A DNA stretch of 38,473 nucleotides, from contig CAIMFV010000031.1 of the NCBI GenBank assembly GCA_903840435.1, forward strand, positions 1 to 38,473. The letters run 5' to 3'. A program made the position numbers and the translations under genes. The stretch comes from an uncultured Caulobacterales bacterium (lineage in GTDB: Bacteria > Pseudomonadota > Alphaproteobacteria > Caulobacterales > Caulobacteraceae). This document shows, in pieces, positions 15,051-23,003 of this stretch (its first letter is position 1; each line of letters begins with the position of its first letter). The notes below the pieces were generated by a model. It was not told the origin of the DNA. It saw only the letters and a list, made by a program, of their open reading frames with translations, and did not search any database.

Positions 15051-15807
15051 CAGCGCCGCCCGGCCCAAACATGCAGCGGGCGGCGGCGGCCTTGACCGGC
15101 AAGATGTCGACCCGTGCCTCGCGCAGGAGATCGATCACCGCCTGAAGCTCTTCGGGGCGACAGCCATAGGGGGTGGGCGAGACGTCGACGTCATGGGTGA
15201 AAAACACCAACCATCCGGTGTGCGCCACCGCCCGGGCGATGAGGGCGCGCACGGTCTCAAGATCAAAGCTCTTGTGGGTTAAGCTGATCGCCCGCAGTTC
15301 GGCAAAATCAACAATTCCCGAATTGATCCCCGGCATAACGCCGCGCGCGGTGAAAAAGCGTTTGGCGTAATAGCCTTTGGCCGCGACCGAAACCTGGCCA
15401 TAGGGATAGGCAAAGCTGACGAGATCGGTTTCTGGAGCGAGCGCGGCAAAATAGGCTTGGTTTTGCAACCGCTCGGCATCGCGGCCCTGCAGCGACAGGC
15501 GGGTAACGTCGGCGTGGGTAAAACTATGGCAGCCGATTTCGTGGCCAGCTTGGCGAAGCGAGACAATGTCGTCGCGGGTCTGTTGCACCACGCCTTCAAA
15601 GCTGCCGCCCGTATGCCCGCCACAGATATAGTAGGTGCCGAGCACGCCGTTCTTCTCCAAGACCGTCGCCCCGACGCGGGCGGCGGACGCAGGAATGTCG
15701 TCAAAGGTCAGACTGGCAACAGCCCGGTCCAGCTTGGCGCGCACCGGGTTCATCGCGACGCGACGCGCCACGGCCCGTTTGAGGCGTTGGGCGAAGCCTT
15801 CGCTCAT
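15046..15807 (-). CDS. Polysaccharide deacetylase family protein (NodB homology)
   Basis: A 253-aa carbohydrate esterase family 4 protein. The metal- and substrate-binding motifs TFDD (34-37) and HSFTH (94-98) are visible, with later conserved FAYPYG (about 132) and a C-terminal FFTHDVD. It should remove N-acetyl groups from a polysaccharide or a sugar intermediate. It has no signal peptide, so it probably works in the cytoplasm or at the inner face of the membrane, unlike secreted chitin deacetylases. The ATG at 15807 overlaps the stop of the FkbH-type gene as ATGA, so the two enzymes are co-translated and likely act on the same glycan. No glycosyltransferase is in the window. Confidence 0.87.
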   Translation of the reverse strand: MSEGFAQRLKRAVARRVAMNPVRAKLDRAVASLTFDDIPASAARVGATVLEKNGVLGTYYICGGHTGGSFEGVVQQTRDDIVSLRQAGHEIGCHSFTHADVTRLSLQGRDAERLQNQAYFAALAPETDLVSFAYPYGQVSVAAKGYYAKRFFTARGVMPGINSGIVDFAELRAISLTHKSFDLETVRALIARAVAHTGWLVFFTHDVDVSPTPYGCRPEELQAVIDLLREARVDILPVKAAAARCMFGPGGAG

Positions 15808-17660
15808 GGGGCGGCACGCGAAAGTTCGCGGGCGTCCTGCACCGCAACGATTTCAGCCCCGTCGATCGGGGCGGCGAGGTCGTGCAACAGAAAGCCCGCC
15901 ACGTCCGACTCCTTACGCCAGTGAAAGCCCAGCGCCAGAAACAGCTCAGCCGCAGCGCCATTGCGAGCGGCCTTGCGCCAACGCACCGACAGGCGTTTTG
16001 CGCCCTTAGCCCTGGCCTCTTGCGCCAACCAAGCGGTCAAGGCGGCCTCGACCTTTTTCCTTTGCACCCGGCAGCTCATAAAAAAGTCGTTGATCTCACC
16101 CCGCTCGGGCGCCCAGACCACGGTGCCGATCAGGCCATAGTCGCCAAACCGATCTTGGCAGCGCACCGCCAAGACTTCGCGCGTCTGGTCGCGCATCAGC
16201 TGAACCAGATCCTCGCGCAGAAAGCGGGTGGCGGCGATATTGAGTTGATTGGTCCGTTGGGAGAGCTCGAAAATCCGTTCGAGATTGGCCTCCGATAGCC
16301 GCTCAAGCGTGATCTGCAATCGGCAGTCCCGCAGGAAAGCTTCATAGCCGTCGCCGCCAAATGTCGCCGCCGCCACCGCGCGGTCCGCTTCCAGCCGATA
16401 GAGCGCGCGACGCTTGCGGCTTTCCGGGGTGACGGGAAGATCAAATAAGGGGTCGGCTAAAAGCTGGTCGATCAGCAGGGCGTCCCGCGTGACCACGCCC
16501 GGACATCCCGCCGCTACCTCTTCGCGCTCAAACGCCTGGTCATCAACAAAGACAAAACTGTCGAGCCCCAGGTTCAAATGGTTGGCGATCGTGTGCAACG
16601 CCTGGCTCTTCGGGCCCCACGAGGCCTGGGGAGTTAAAAAGTAGCTGTCCAGTTCGAAATGGCGCAGAGCGGCCTCCGCCTCACCCGGATCATTTTTACT
16701 CGCCACCGATTGCAACACCCCACGGGCGTCGAGCTCGGCAATCAACTCGCGGACCTTTGGCTTGAGGGTCAGGCCTTCAATCCCGTCTTCGGCGAGGGTC
16801 CCATCCCACAGCGTGTGGTCAAGATCCCAAACCACAACCTTGGCCCGCTTGGCGGCGCTGGAGGGAGCCAGGGCCTTGGGCATAAACGCGGCCCGACCTG
16901 CGGGCGAGAGCGTGACAAGGTCACAGAAGCCAAACAGCACGTGAATGCCCGCCGCCTCGCCGACCGGCTCCAAGCTGATCAATCGGGGCAGGTCGAGATC
17001 AAGTGATCCGGCGATATCGCCTAAGGGAATGAAATGGCGAGACCAATCCGGCGTCAGTTGGATATGGGTCTGGAAAAGCCCCACGGCGCGTTTGTCGAGC
17101 GGACTGAGCGAGAGGGTGAAATTTCGCACTGCGCCGTCAAGGCTCATCCCTTCGATCAGGACGCCCTCAAACTGGCGAGCCCGGTCAGCGCCCCGTCCGC
17201 GCAGTACCCGGTTCATCACCCAGGCAAACCGCCGTGCCAGAGGCGTCAAGCTCCAATCGCCCGCCAGGGTTTCGAGCGCGGCGGCGGCCTTTTCTCGACG
17301 CCGGGCGGTGTCCTTAGAAACGGGTTTCGCAGGCCCCTTGGCCTCCAGCTTGCCCCAGCGCCGAAACCTGATTTCCAGCGCAGCAGCCGGGCCGAGGCCC
17401 GCAACATCATGCGCCACCATACCGCCCTCGAAGCGGCGACAGTGGCCATCGGCGCGCGGGGTATAAAAGTCGCAGGCCGCATAACAGGCAGGCGCCGAGC
17501 ACTCAGAGCAGTGCTCGCCCCACAGAAGCTGGCTTCGCGAAGTGATGAAGTCTTGGGTTTCCCGCATGGCGAGTTCGACGCCAGACGCGAGGCGCGCCTG
17601 GGTTCGACCGTGCTCCAGGGGAATGATTTCTCTCACAAACAGGCACTCCGACAGGTCCAA
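15804..17660 (-). CDS. FkbH-type HAD protein with N-terminal Cys cluster and C-terminal acyltransferase-like domain
   Basis: A 618-aa multidomain protein. The N-terminus has a Cys cluster C51-x2-C54-x4-C59-x3-C63-x10-C74, similar in spacing to iron-sulfur or zinc sites. Residues about 80-270 look beta-rich, possibly a jelly-roll. The HAD-IIIC/FkbH domain follows: VVWDLDHTLW with Asp279 and Asp281, Lys351 in GPKS and FVDDQAFE (372-379). NQLNIAATRF is typical of the FkbH family end. The last 120 residues resemble a GNAT acyltransferase. FkbH proteins usually load glyceryl groups onto carrier proteins; here, with a deacetylase next door, sugar or glycan modification is the better inference. The longest frame starts with TTG 17660. 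GTG 17636 has GGAG nine bases upstream and is likely the true start; residue numbers use the TTG. Confidence 0.82.
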   Translation of the reverse strand: MDLSECLFVREIIPLEHGRTQARLASGVELAMRETQDFITSRSQLLWGEHCSECSAPACYAACDFYTPRADGHCRRFEGGMVAHDVAGLGPAAALEIRFRRWGKLEAKGPAKPVSKDTARRREKAAAALETLAGDWSLTPLARRFAWVMNRVLRGRGADRARQFEGVLIEGMSLDGAVRNFTLSLSPLDKRAVGLFQTHIQLTPDWSRHFIPLGDIAGSLDLDLPRLISLEPVGEAAGIHVLFGFCDLVTLSPAGRAAFMPKALAPSSAAKRAKVVVWDLDHTLWDGTLAEDGIEGLTLKPKVRELIAELDARGVLQSVASKNDPGEAEAALRHFELDSYFLTPQASWGPKSQALHTIANHLNLGLDSFVFVDDQAFEREEVAAGCPGVVTRDALLIDQLLADPLFDLPVTPESRKRRALYRLEADRAVAAATFGGDGYEAFLRDCRLQITLERLSEANLERIFELSQRTNQLNIAATRFLREDLVQLMRDQTREVLAVRCQDRFGDYGLIGTVVWAPERGEINDFFMSCRVQRKKVEAALTAWLAQEARAKGAKRLSVRWRKAARNGAAAELFLALGFHWRKESDVAGFLLHDLAAPIDGAEIVAVQDARELSRAAP

Positions 17661-17699
17661 GTCTAGTCGGACAGGGTTTATAGGCGGTGAAGTCCCGGC

Positions 17700-18527
17700 C
17701 TATTCGGGTACGTGAATCTGCGCCTTAATGTGTTTGAGGTTAGCTACCAGGGTGAAAGTCAATATTGCCAATAAAGACCAGGAACTCCACTTGCCCATAT
17801 GAACAGCAGACCAAGCACCTAATTGATTTGGATAGCGCCATAGACCGTAAAATGTCGAAATATTTTCTGCTAACCACAGGAAAAATCCAATCAAAATAAA
17901 GGACAGAACCAGTGGCATCTTAAGGTCACGCTGCCTTGGGCGAAAAATGACTGTGGCGCGGGCATAGAGGCCCAAAACTCCCGCCGCCAAATACCAGCGC
18001 AGGTCGGGCAAAACCGTGTGGGTGAAGAAGTTCACATAGATGAGGCCCGCTACAAGCCCCGCCATCCAATAAGGGGGATGGTGGCGAATACGCAAATCGA
18101 GCAACCGCCACGACTGGGTCATGTAACTGCCGACGCTCGCATACATGAACCCGGAAAATAACGGCACACCAAAGAGCTTGGTGTAGGCGAAATCGGGATA
18201 GGTCCAGGCATGGACCGCTGTAGAGGTCTTGAACACCTCCAGCACAAAGCCGACCAGATGAAAGACCATAATGGCTTTCAACTCGTCCCAGGTCTCGATC
18301 TGGAGCGCCACCATGAGGATTTGAATTGCGACGGCGACCATCAATAGCAGGTCGTACCGCGGCAAGCCAAAAAGCCCGGCCCGGGGCATGAGAAAGACGG
18401 CGAGGAAGAACAGGCCCGCGAACAAACACGCCCGCGCCTGTTTGACGGCAAACCAGACGAGCTCACGTCCAGCCTCCATAAGGACGTCCTTCACGCTTCG
18501 AGCGGAAAGCGGCAAGGCGGGGGTCAC
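17700..18527 (-). CDS. DUF817 family integral membrane protein
   Basis: A 275-aa protein with about seven to eight hydrophobic segments. Distinct conserved stretches include ELKAIMVFHLVGFVLEVFKT, AWTYPDF, PLFSGFMYASVGSY and ENISTFYGLWRYPNQ, which match the DUF817 (YoaT-like) family as I know it. Length is normal for the family, about 265-280 aa. Its function is unknown. Polar residues buried in the membrane (Glu, His, Tyr in these motifs) suggest it could be an enzyme or transporter. GTG start at 18527. It is 39 bp upstream of the FkbH-type gene on the same strand and could be read with it, though the link is weak. Confidence 0.88.
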   Translation of the reverse strand: MTPALPLSARSVKDVLMEAGRELVWFAVKQARACLFAGLFFLAVFLMPRAGLFGLPRYDLLLMVAVAIQILMVALQIETWDELKAIMVFHLVGFVLEVFKTSTAVHAWTYPDFAYTKLFGVPLFSGFMYASVGSYMTQSWRLLDLRIRHHPPYWMAGLVAGLIYVNFFTHTVLPDLRWYLAAGVLGLYARATVIFRPRQRDLKMPLVLSFILIGFFLWLAENISTFYGLWRYPNQLGAWSAVHMGKWSSWSLLAILTFTLVANLKHIKAQIHVPE

Positions 18528-18883
18528 GGGTCGCGGCTCATCGCTCCGTGCTTTAAGCGAAGCTCACGGCTAGGGGAAGCAGAAGCTCTCGGGAAGGGAT
18601 GGGCGCGAGCCACCCTCCTGACTGCGATCGGCACGGAGGCCTTGTAGCGAGACAAAGGCGCCAAGACTGAGCGCTTTTTGGCGGGTTAGGCTTTGACCGT
18701 TGAAAGGTTTAGAAGATGTATGCGCAAGTTACGCTGAAGACCTGCCGGTGCGACAAAATTGCACTTTTCGGTAGCAAGAATTCGTTTGCCCATCGCTAAA
18801 AAACCTTGAATTCTTATGTCTGTCAGGGGGACTTAAAGCCTCCGCCTGTTTAAACTGGAATTGGTTATCTTATTCACGGGCTT
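18528..18883. other. Long intergenic stretch at the left edge of an accessory islet
   Basis: These 356 bases show no supported gene or RNA. A short imperfect inverted repeat (GCCAA...TTGGC near 18660-18685) is too weak to call. Base composition drops toward AT from about 18700, marking the entry into the islet that carries the toxin-antitoxin-like pair. Confidence 0.4.
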
Positions 18884-18888
18884 GGAGG
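18884..18888 (+). promoter_or_regulatory. Ribosome-binding site setting a GTG start
   Basis: GGAGG is followed eight bases later by GTG at 18897. This favours the 61-aa reading of the small gene over a longer frame that begins with ATG at 18861. Confidence 0.65.
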
Positions 18889-18896
18889 CTGATCTC

Positions 18897-19082
18897 GTGA
18901 CGAACGCGCAACGCAATCAAGCCATTTCGCGAGGCCTGGAAGCGTACACGAAAAAGCACACCGCCTCGAAGGCCGCAGCCCGCACCGCACTCATTGCCGA
19001 GGGCATATATACCCAATCCGGTAAATTGCGGGCCGAGTTTGGTGGAAAGCACTCAAAGATCGCGGCCAAGAAGGCCAGTTGA
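18897..19082 (+). CDS. Small basic protein, likely partner/antitoxin of an ART-fold protein
   Basis: A 61-aa, strongly basic, Ala/Lys-rich protein with the core (S)RGLEAYTKKHTASKAAARTALIAEGIYTQSGKLRAEFGG. The first part is likely two helices; the ALIAEGIYT..GKL turn resembles a short winged or ribbon element that could bind DNA. I know no named family. GTG 18897 is chosen because GGAGG lies eight bases upstream. Its TGA overlaps the start of the next gene (TTGA), so the two are translationally coupled, the order and sizes expected of a toxin-antitoxin operon. Function as an antitoxin is an inference from layout only. Confidence 0.7.
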   Translation: MTNAQRNQAISRGLEAYTKKHTASKAAARTALIAEGIYTQSGKLRAEFGGKHSKIAAKKAS

Positions 19083-19669
19083 GTCGTCTCGCAACATCCT
19101 TTGTACTCGGCTACCACGGATGCGAACGTGCGGTAGCAGAGAAGGCGGTGCGCGGAGACATAGAGCTGCTCCAAAGCAAAAAAGACTTCGACTGGCTCGG
19201 TAATGGTTCCTATTTTTGGGAGTCCGACCCCCAAAGAGCTAAAGAATGGGCCGATTGGAAAGTTGAAGCCGGGAAATTTAAACATGCCACAGTCATTGGG
19301 GCTGTTATAGATTTGGGAAATTGTTTGGATTTAACCAACCGGGACGACATTGAGCTTTTGAAAATTGCTCATAGGTCTTTCATTAGGCACCAGAAAAAAG
19401 CTGGCCTGCCCGTTCCGAAAAATAGAAGTGCAAAGGGTGAACCGAACGCAGACCGCGTTTTGCGCTTCCTAGACTGCGCGGTCATCCGGCATCTTCATAT
19501 GGCCATTGATGAGATGGACGGAATTCCTTCATTTGAAACGGTTCGGGGAATGTTTAGCGAGGGAAAGCGGCTCTATTCAGGCTGCGGGTTTCGGGAAAAG
19601 AGCCACGTACAAATCGCCGTGCGGGACAACAAATGTATCAAGGGCATTTTCTTCGCCCGAAATTTCTAA
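19079..19669 (+). CDS. Predicted ADP-ribosyltransferase-fold protein (toxin-like)
   Basis: A 196-aa protein. The pattern fits a minimal ADP-ribosyltransferase fold: YHG with His13 near the start, WLGNGSYFWESDPQRAKEWA with Tyr45, and a late strand SHVQIAVRD with Gln178 at the position of the third catalytic residue. DUF3990 and PARP-like toxins show the same His, Tyr, then Gln/Glu order. No signal peptide or membrane segment is present, so it acts in the cytoplasm. It starts with TTG at 19079 overlapping the upstream stop. A weak start behind an overlapping antitoxin-like gene would keep its level low. Target and activity are unknown; an ordinary nucleotide-modifying enzyme is an alternative. 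Codon use is AT-richer than the flanks. Confidence 0.72.
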   Translation: MSRLATSFVLGYHGCERAVAEKAVRGDIELLQSKKDFDWLGNGSYFWESDPQRAKEWADWKVEAGKFKHATVIGAVIDLGNCLDLTNRDDIELLKIAHRSFIRHQKKAGLPVPKNRSAKGEPNADRVLRFLDCAVIRHLHMAIDEMDGIPSFETVRGMFSEGKRLYSGCGFREKSHVQIAVRDNKCIKGIFFARNF

Positions 19670-19751
19670 ATCTCCATGCGTCCCGCCGCATCACCTTCCC
19701 ATCCTTGCGCCCGCCCCTCAAACGCCCTACCTTCCTTCGTGGCGGGTCAGC

Positions 19752-19907
19752 TGCGGCTCGCGTCGGAGGACTCACATCCCGGGGACCGTAATCTTCTTGA
19801 AAGGGAGCTGTCCCTGTTGGGGTTCGTGGACCCCAGCACACGGCGCCCACCTGGTTAACCAGGTCCAGGGGGATTGAAACGCCTCCACGGTTTTCGTGGC
19901 GCCGCCA
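19752..19907 (+). ncRNA. ssrS: 6S RNA
   Basis: Position and fold point to 6S RNA, which binds the sigma-70 RNA polymerase and is often encoded just before the 5-formyl-THF cyclo-ligase gene, as here. A closing stem pairs CGTCGGAGG (19761-19769) with CCTCCACG (19882-19889) with one bulge. Internal hairpins include GTTGGGG/CCCCAGC (19816-19837) and CCTGGTTAACCAGG (19850-19863), giving the long rod with a central bulge. A CACG-GTTTT-CGTG hairpin closes the 3' side (19886-19898). Exact ends are uncertain by about 20 bases. A covariance-model search would settle it. Confidence 0.75.
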
Positions 19908-19967
19908 CCCTAACCTCTGCCGATCATGATGTGAGGATCGGTGAGAGGCGCAAATTTGATCAAAGCC

Positions 19968-20552
19968 ATGACAGCCTCTGAAGATGATGTGCTGAAGGCG
20001 AGCCTGCGCCGTCGCTTGCGCGCCCTGCGCCAGGGTTTGGATGGGGCGAGTGCGGCTTCGGCCTTGGCGGAGCAGGTTGTAACCCTGCCCGTTATGCCGA
20101 CGAAAGCCCATACGGTTGCCTTTTACATGCCAATGGGCGCCGAGCTTGATCCTCGCCCGCTCGTGGCGCGGATCGCAGCTGAGGGCGCTACGCTAGCCCT
20201 GCCGGTAACGGTGGCGCGCGGCCAAGCCCTGATCTTTCGCACTTGGCGTGAGGGCGATGGCCTCGCCCCGGATGCGCTTGGCATGGCCGCGCCGCTGGAC
20301 ACGGCACCGCCTGTGCACCCCGATATCATTCTGACCCCTTTGGTCGGCTTTGATCGGTTTGGCCGCCGTTTGGGTCAAGGCGGGGGATTTTATGATCGGA
20401 CCTTGCGAGAGCTTCGGGCTTTGGGCTCAATCCTCGCCATTGGCCTCGCCTTTGCCGAGCAGGAATGCGACAGCCTGCCCGAAGGGCCTTGGGATGAAAG
20501 CTTAGATGGTGTTTTGACGCCCAAGGGCTATAGGAAGGCCATTCAAACTTAG
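19968..20552 (+). CDS. 5-formyltetrahydrofolate cyclo-ligase
   Basis: Converts 5-formyl-THF to 5,10-methenyl-THF with ATP, returning the storage folate to the active pool. The protein is about 194 aa, the usual size. The N-terminal LRRRLRALRQ helix, the AFYMPMGAELDPRPL strand region and the substrate/ATP motif GFDRFGRRLGQGGGFYDRTL (about 130-149) are all typical. I use ATG 19968; GTG 19941 would add nine residues and has no better ribosome site. It directly follows the 6S RNA, and the phosphodiesterase gene begins 9 bases after its stop. Confidence 0.93.
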   Translation: MTASEDDVLKASLRRRLRALRQGLDGASAASALAEQVVTLPVMPTKAHTVAFYMPMGAELDPRPLVARIAAEGATLALPVTVARGQALIFRTWREGDGLAPDALGMAAPLDTAPPVHPDIILTPLVGFDRFGRRLGQGGGFYDRTLRELRALGSILAIGLAFAEQECDSLPEGPWDESLDGVLTPKGYRKAIQT

Positions 20553-20561
20553 GGATTGCGG

Positions 20562-21389
20562 ATGCGGCTGGCGTTTTTTGGCGATGTGGTCGGCAAGCCG
20601 GGCCGAGATGTGCTGTCCGCCCATCTGCCGGGCCTGAAGCGCAGGCTGGGGCTCGACTTTGTCGTCGTCAATGCCGAGAACGCCGCCGCCGGTTTTGGCA
20701 TCACCGAAAAGACCGCCAACGACCTTTTCGAGGCGGGCGCTGATTGTTTGACCCTGGGCAACCATTCCTGGGACCAACGCGAGGCCCTGAGCTTTATTGA
20801 GCGAGAGCCCCGCCTGTTGCGACCGATCAACTATCCCCGTTTAGCGCGCGCGCCAGGGCGCGGAGCCTTCGCCTATGACACGCCCGGCGGCGGTCGGGTC
20901 CTGGTAATTTCGGTTCTGGGACGGGTGCATATGGACGCCCTCGACGACCCGTTTTCCGCCGTTGATCAAGCCCTTGAGAGCGCGCCGCTTGCTGTGGCTT
21001 TTGATGCCATCATTGTCGACATCCATGCCGAGGCAACCTCTGAAAAAATGGCCATGGGCCATTTCTGCGATGGCCGCGCCAGCCTGATTGTCGGCACCCA
21101 TACCCATGTGCCCACAGCTGACGCACAGATCCTGCCCGGCGGCTCTGCCTATCAGACCGACGCCGGGGCCTGCGCCGATTATGACAGCGTCATTGGCATG
21201 CAAAAGGCGGCGGCGACCCAACGCTTCTCCACCCGCTTACCGACCGACAGACTAACCCCCGCCACAGGACCCGCCACCGCCTGTGGTGTCTTTGTCGAAA
21301 CCGATCCGAAGACCGGGCTTGCCGTCCGTATCGAACCCATCCGGGTTGGCGGTCGGCTAAAGCCACACGTGCCAGAGGTCGGAGTCTAG
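20562..21389 (+). CDS. YmdB-like metallophosphoesterase (TIGR00282 family)
   Basis: A 275-aa dinuclear metallophosphoesterase. Family motifs are GDVVGKPGR near the N-terminus, VVVNAENAAAGFGI, TLGNHSWDQ, VDIHAEATSEKMA, VGTHTHVPTAD and TDAGACADYDSVIGM. These match YmdB, which in Bacillus hydrolyses 2',3'-cyclic nucleotides and influences developmental choices. In most relatives the last block reads TDAGMCGDYDSVIGM; here Met-Cys-Gly is Ala-Cys-Ala, a mild change. It starts at ATG 20562; a TTG six bases earlier is possible. It probably shares a transcript with the cyclo-ligase. Confidence 0.93.
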   Translation: MRLAFFGDVVGKPGRDVLSAHLPGLKRRLGLDFVVVNAENAAAGFGITEKTANDLFEAGADCLTLGNHSWDQREALSFIEREPRLLRPINYPRLARAPGRGAFAYDTPGGGRVLVISVLGRVHMDALDDPFSAVDQALESAPLAVAFDAIIVDIHAEATSEKMAMGHFCDGRASLIVGTHTHVPTADAQILPGGSAYQTDAGACADYDSVIGMQKAAATQRFSTRLPTDRLTPATGPATACGVFVETDPKTGLAVRIEPIRVGGRLKPHVPEVGV

Positions 21390-21498
21390 CCCTCTGACGC
21401 ATTCACAAGGTTCATGCGCCATAGCCCTAGCTTTTTGAATATGCATCAATTTTTCCAAGCCTCGACTGTCGTCTCCGTTTGGATCGATGCACCAGGCG

Positions 21499-22311
21499 CT
21501 AGACCGGCAGGCGGAGCTCCGAGGCGATAACCGTCACGGCGCTGCCGCGAAGCAGAACCCGCTCACCTTGCAATTCAACGCCGATCTCCGCGCCACGCCC
21601 CGGATAGGCCTGGAAGCACTCAAAGCCCATGCGACCGAGCTTTTCAGCAAACAGGGGCGCCAGAATACAATGGGCCGAACCGGTGGCCGGATCCTCTACA
21701 ATGCCTGCGCCCGGAGCGAAGAAGCGGCTGACCACCGCATAGGGTTTGCCGTGCGCCAAAGCGGCGACGACGACCTGGCCCGCACGGCTCGTTGTCGGCA
21801 GATGGGCGACCTTGGCCATGTCGGGTTGTAAGTTTCTGACAGCGTCCTCATTCTCAAGGATCGCGACGAGATAGGCGGCGTTAAACGCCTCGACCACCTT
21901 GACGCCCAAGGCCGCCTGCAGGTCTGGCGACACCGGGATGGGGGTGGGCCGTTCCGCAGGAAAATTCATTTCATACGCACCGTCTGGCGTGGCGCGCACA
22001 GTCAACAGACCCGACTGGGTGTGAAAGCTTAAGCCCGCCGCAGTCTCGCCGAGTTCGGTCTTCAACACATGGGCGGTGGCGAGGGTGGCGTGCCCGCAAA
22101 GCGGGGCTTCCACAGCAGGCGTGAACCAGCGCAGATCATACTGCCCAGGTTCGGCCCGACGCCGCAGATAGGCGGTTTCCGCCTGATTATTTTCCGCCGC
22201 TAGGGTTTGCATCCAGTCATCGGACGGCCAGAGATCGAACGGCTCCAACACACAGGCCTGATTGCCGAAAAAGGGCTGAGACGCAAAGGCGTCGACGGTC
22301 CACTGGCGCAT
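21499..22311 (-). CDS. PhzF family isomerase-like protein
   Basis: A 270-aa PhzF-fold protein. Glu45 in NNQAETAYL is the catalytic acid of the family, LCGHATLAT (71-79) and the late DPATGSAH form the substrate pocket. PhzF itself isomerises a phenazine precursor, but most relatives have unknown substrates, and no phenazine genes are here. Length is normal (about 260-280 aa). ATG start at 22311, 18 bp after the acetyltransferase stop, so the two are likely one operon driven from the promoter facing the MocR gene. Confidence 0.9.
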   Translation of the reverse strand: MRQWTVDAFASQPFFGNQACVLEPFDLWPSDDWMQTLAAENNQAETAYLRRRAEPGQYDLRWFTPAVEAPLCGHATLATAHVLKTELGETAAGLSFHTQSGLLTVRATPDGAYEMNFPAERPTPIPVSPDLQAALGVKVVEAFNAAYLVAILENEDAVRNLQPDMAKVAHLPTTSRAGQVVVAALAHGKPYAVVSRFFAPGAGIVEDPATGSAHCILAPLFAEKLGRMGFECFQAYPGRGAEIGVELQGERVLLRGSAVTVIASELRLPV

Positions 22312-22329
22312 GGGGGCGCTCCTTAAGGT

Positions 22330-22923
22330 TCAAAGGGAAAGCTGCAGTCGGGTGGCGAGTTTCGCCTTGGCGGCAGGCCAGTCTGAGGCGATCAAGGCGA
22401 AATAGACCGTGTCGCGGAAACTGCCATCGGGGCGCAACATGTGTTGGCGAAACACCCCTTCACGCTGGGCGCCCAACTTGGCGATGGCGGCTTGGGAATG
22501 GAGGTTGCGGTTGTCGGTCTTCAACTCCACCCGATTGAGCCCAAGCGTTTCAAAGGCGTGGCGGAGCAGGGCGAACTTGCAGGCCGGATTGACAACCCCG
22601 CCCCAAACCGAAGGCGCATACCAGGTCGAGCCGATCTCGGCGCGAAAATGCCCTGGCGCCAAGGCCATGTAACGTGTCGAGCCAATGGGCGCGCCCGCCG
22701 CGCCAAGCCGCACGGTAAAGACCGCCTCCTGACCTGTGACATTCATTTGCAAGGCGTGGTCGAACCAGCCGTCAAAGCCTTCGCCATAGGCGCGGATCGG
22801 CATGTGGGCCCAAATGGCCGGATCGGCGCCCGCCGCGCGCAGCGCTTCGCGGTGCTGCTCCACCAGCGGCTCAAGCACCACTCCGGCAACCTCGAGGCGG
22901 ACAGGTTGGATATCAGGGGTCAC
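22330..22923 (-). CDS. GNAT family N-acetyltransferase (RimJ/RimL-like)
   Basis: A 197-aa acetyltransferase of the PF13302 type. It begins IQPVRLEVAGVVLEPL, has the beta-strand block GSTRYMAL and the acetyl-CoA region WGGVVNPACKFALLRHAFE, and ends with NLHSQAAIAKLGAQREGVFRQH, all characteristic of ribosomal-protein-type and small-molecule GNATs. The substrate is unknown; amine detoxification or amino-acid acetylation is plausible next to PhzF. GTG start at 22923 with AAGGAA about ten bases upstream. A TTGACA box at 22972-22977 on this strand may be its -35 element, lying between two copies of the putative MocR operator motif. Confidence 0.88.
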   Translation of the reverse strand: MTPDIQPVRLEVAGVVLEPLVEQHREALRAAGADPAIWAHMPIRAYGEGFDGWFDHALQMNVTGQEAVFTVRLGAAGAPIGSTRYMALAPGHFRAEIGSTWYAPSVWGGVVNPACKFALLRHAFETLGLNRVELKTDNRNLHSQAAIAKLGAQREGVFRQHMLRPDGSFRDTVYFALIASDWPAAKAKLATRLQLSL

Positions 22924-22959
22924 GGAAAATTTCCTTCAAGAGCACAGCAAAATTGCGCC

Positions 22960-22969
22960 TATTGTCATG
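22960..22969 (+). promoter_or_regulatory. Operator half-site, direct copy of the palindrome arm
   Basis: TATTGTCATG matches nine of ten bases with the first arm of the palindrome, 24 bp further right. MocR-type regulators commonly bind a set of direct and inverted repeats. It sits within the predicted promoter spacer of the acetyltransferase gene. Confidence 0.5.
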
Positions 22970-22971
22970 GG

Positions 22972-22977
22972 TGTCAA
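22972..22977 (-). promoter_or_regulatory. Predicted -35 element of the acetyltransferase/PhzF operon
   Basis: TTGACA on the minus strand is a perfect sigma-70 -35 box. Seventeen bases on, AATTTT (22949-22954) is a poor -10. The gene starts 26 bases further at 22923, a normal leader length. Confidence 0.4.
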
Positions 22978-22982
22978 AACCT

Positions 22983-23003
22983 ATATTGTCATCATGACAA
23001 TAT
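22983..23003. promoter_or_regulatory. 21-bp perfect palindrome, likely MocR operator
   Basis: ATATTGTCAT and ATGACAATAT flank a central C at 22993, with no mismatch in ten base pairs. The palindrome ends 15 bases before the GTG of the MocR-type regulator, and a direct copy of one arm lies 24 bp to the left. The layout suggests the regulator controls itself and the divergent acetyltransferase/PhzF genes. Confidence 0.7.

Noticed and set aside
18528-18883. Possible tRNA, terminator or attachment site at the left edge of the islet
   Set aside because: No cloverleaf could be drawn, the inverted repeats are short, and no direct repeat flanking the islet was found.
21371-21395. AGAGG...CCTCT inverted repeat at the end of the YmdB-like gene
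   Set aside because: Five base pairs without a T-tract are not enough for a terminator call.
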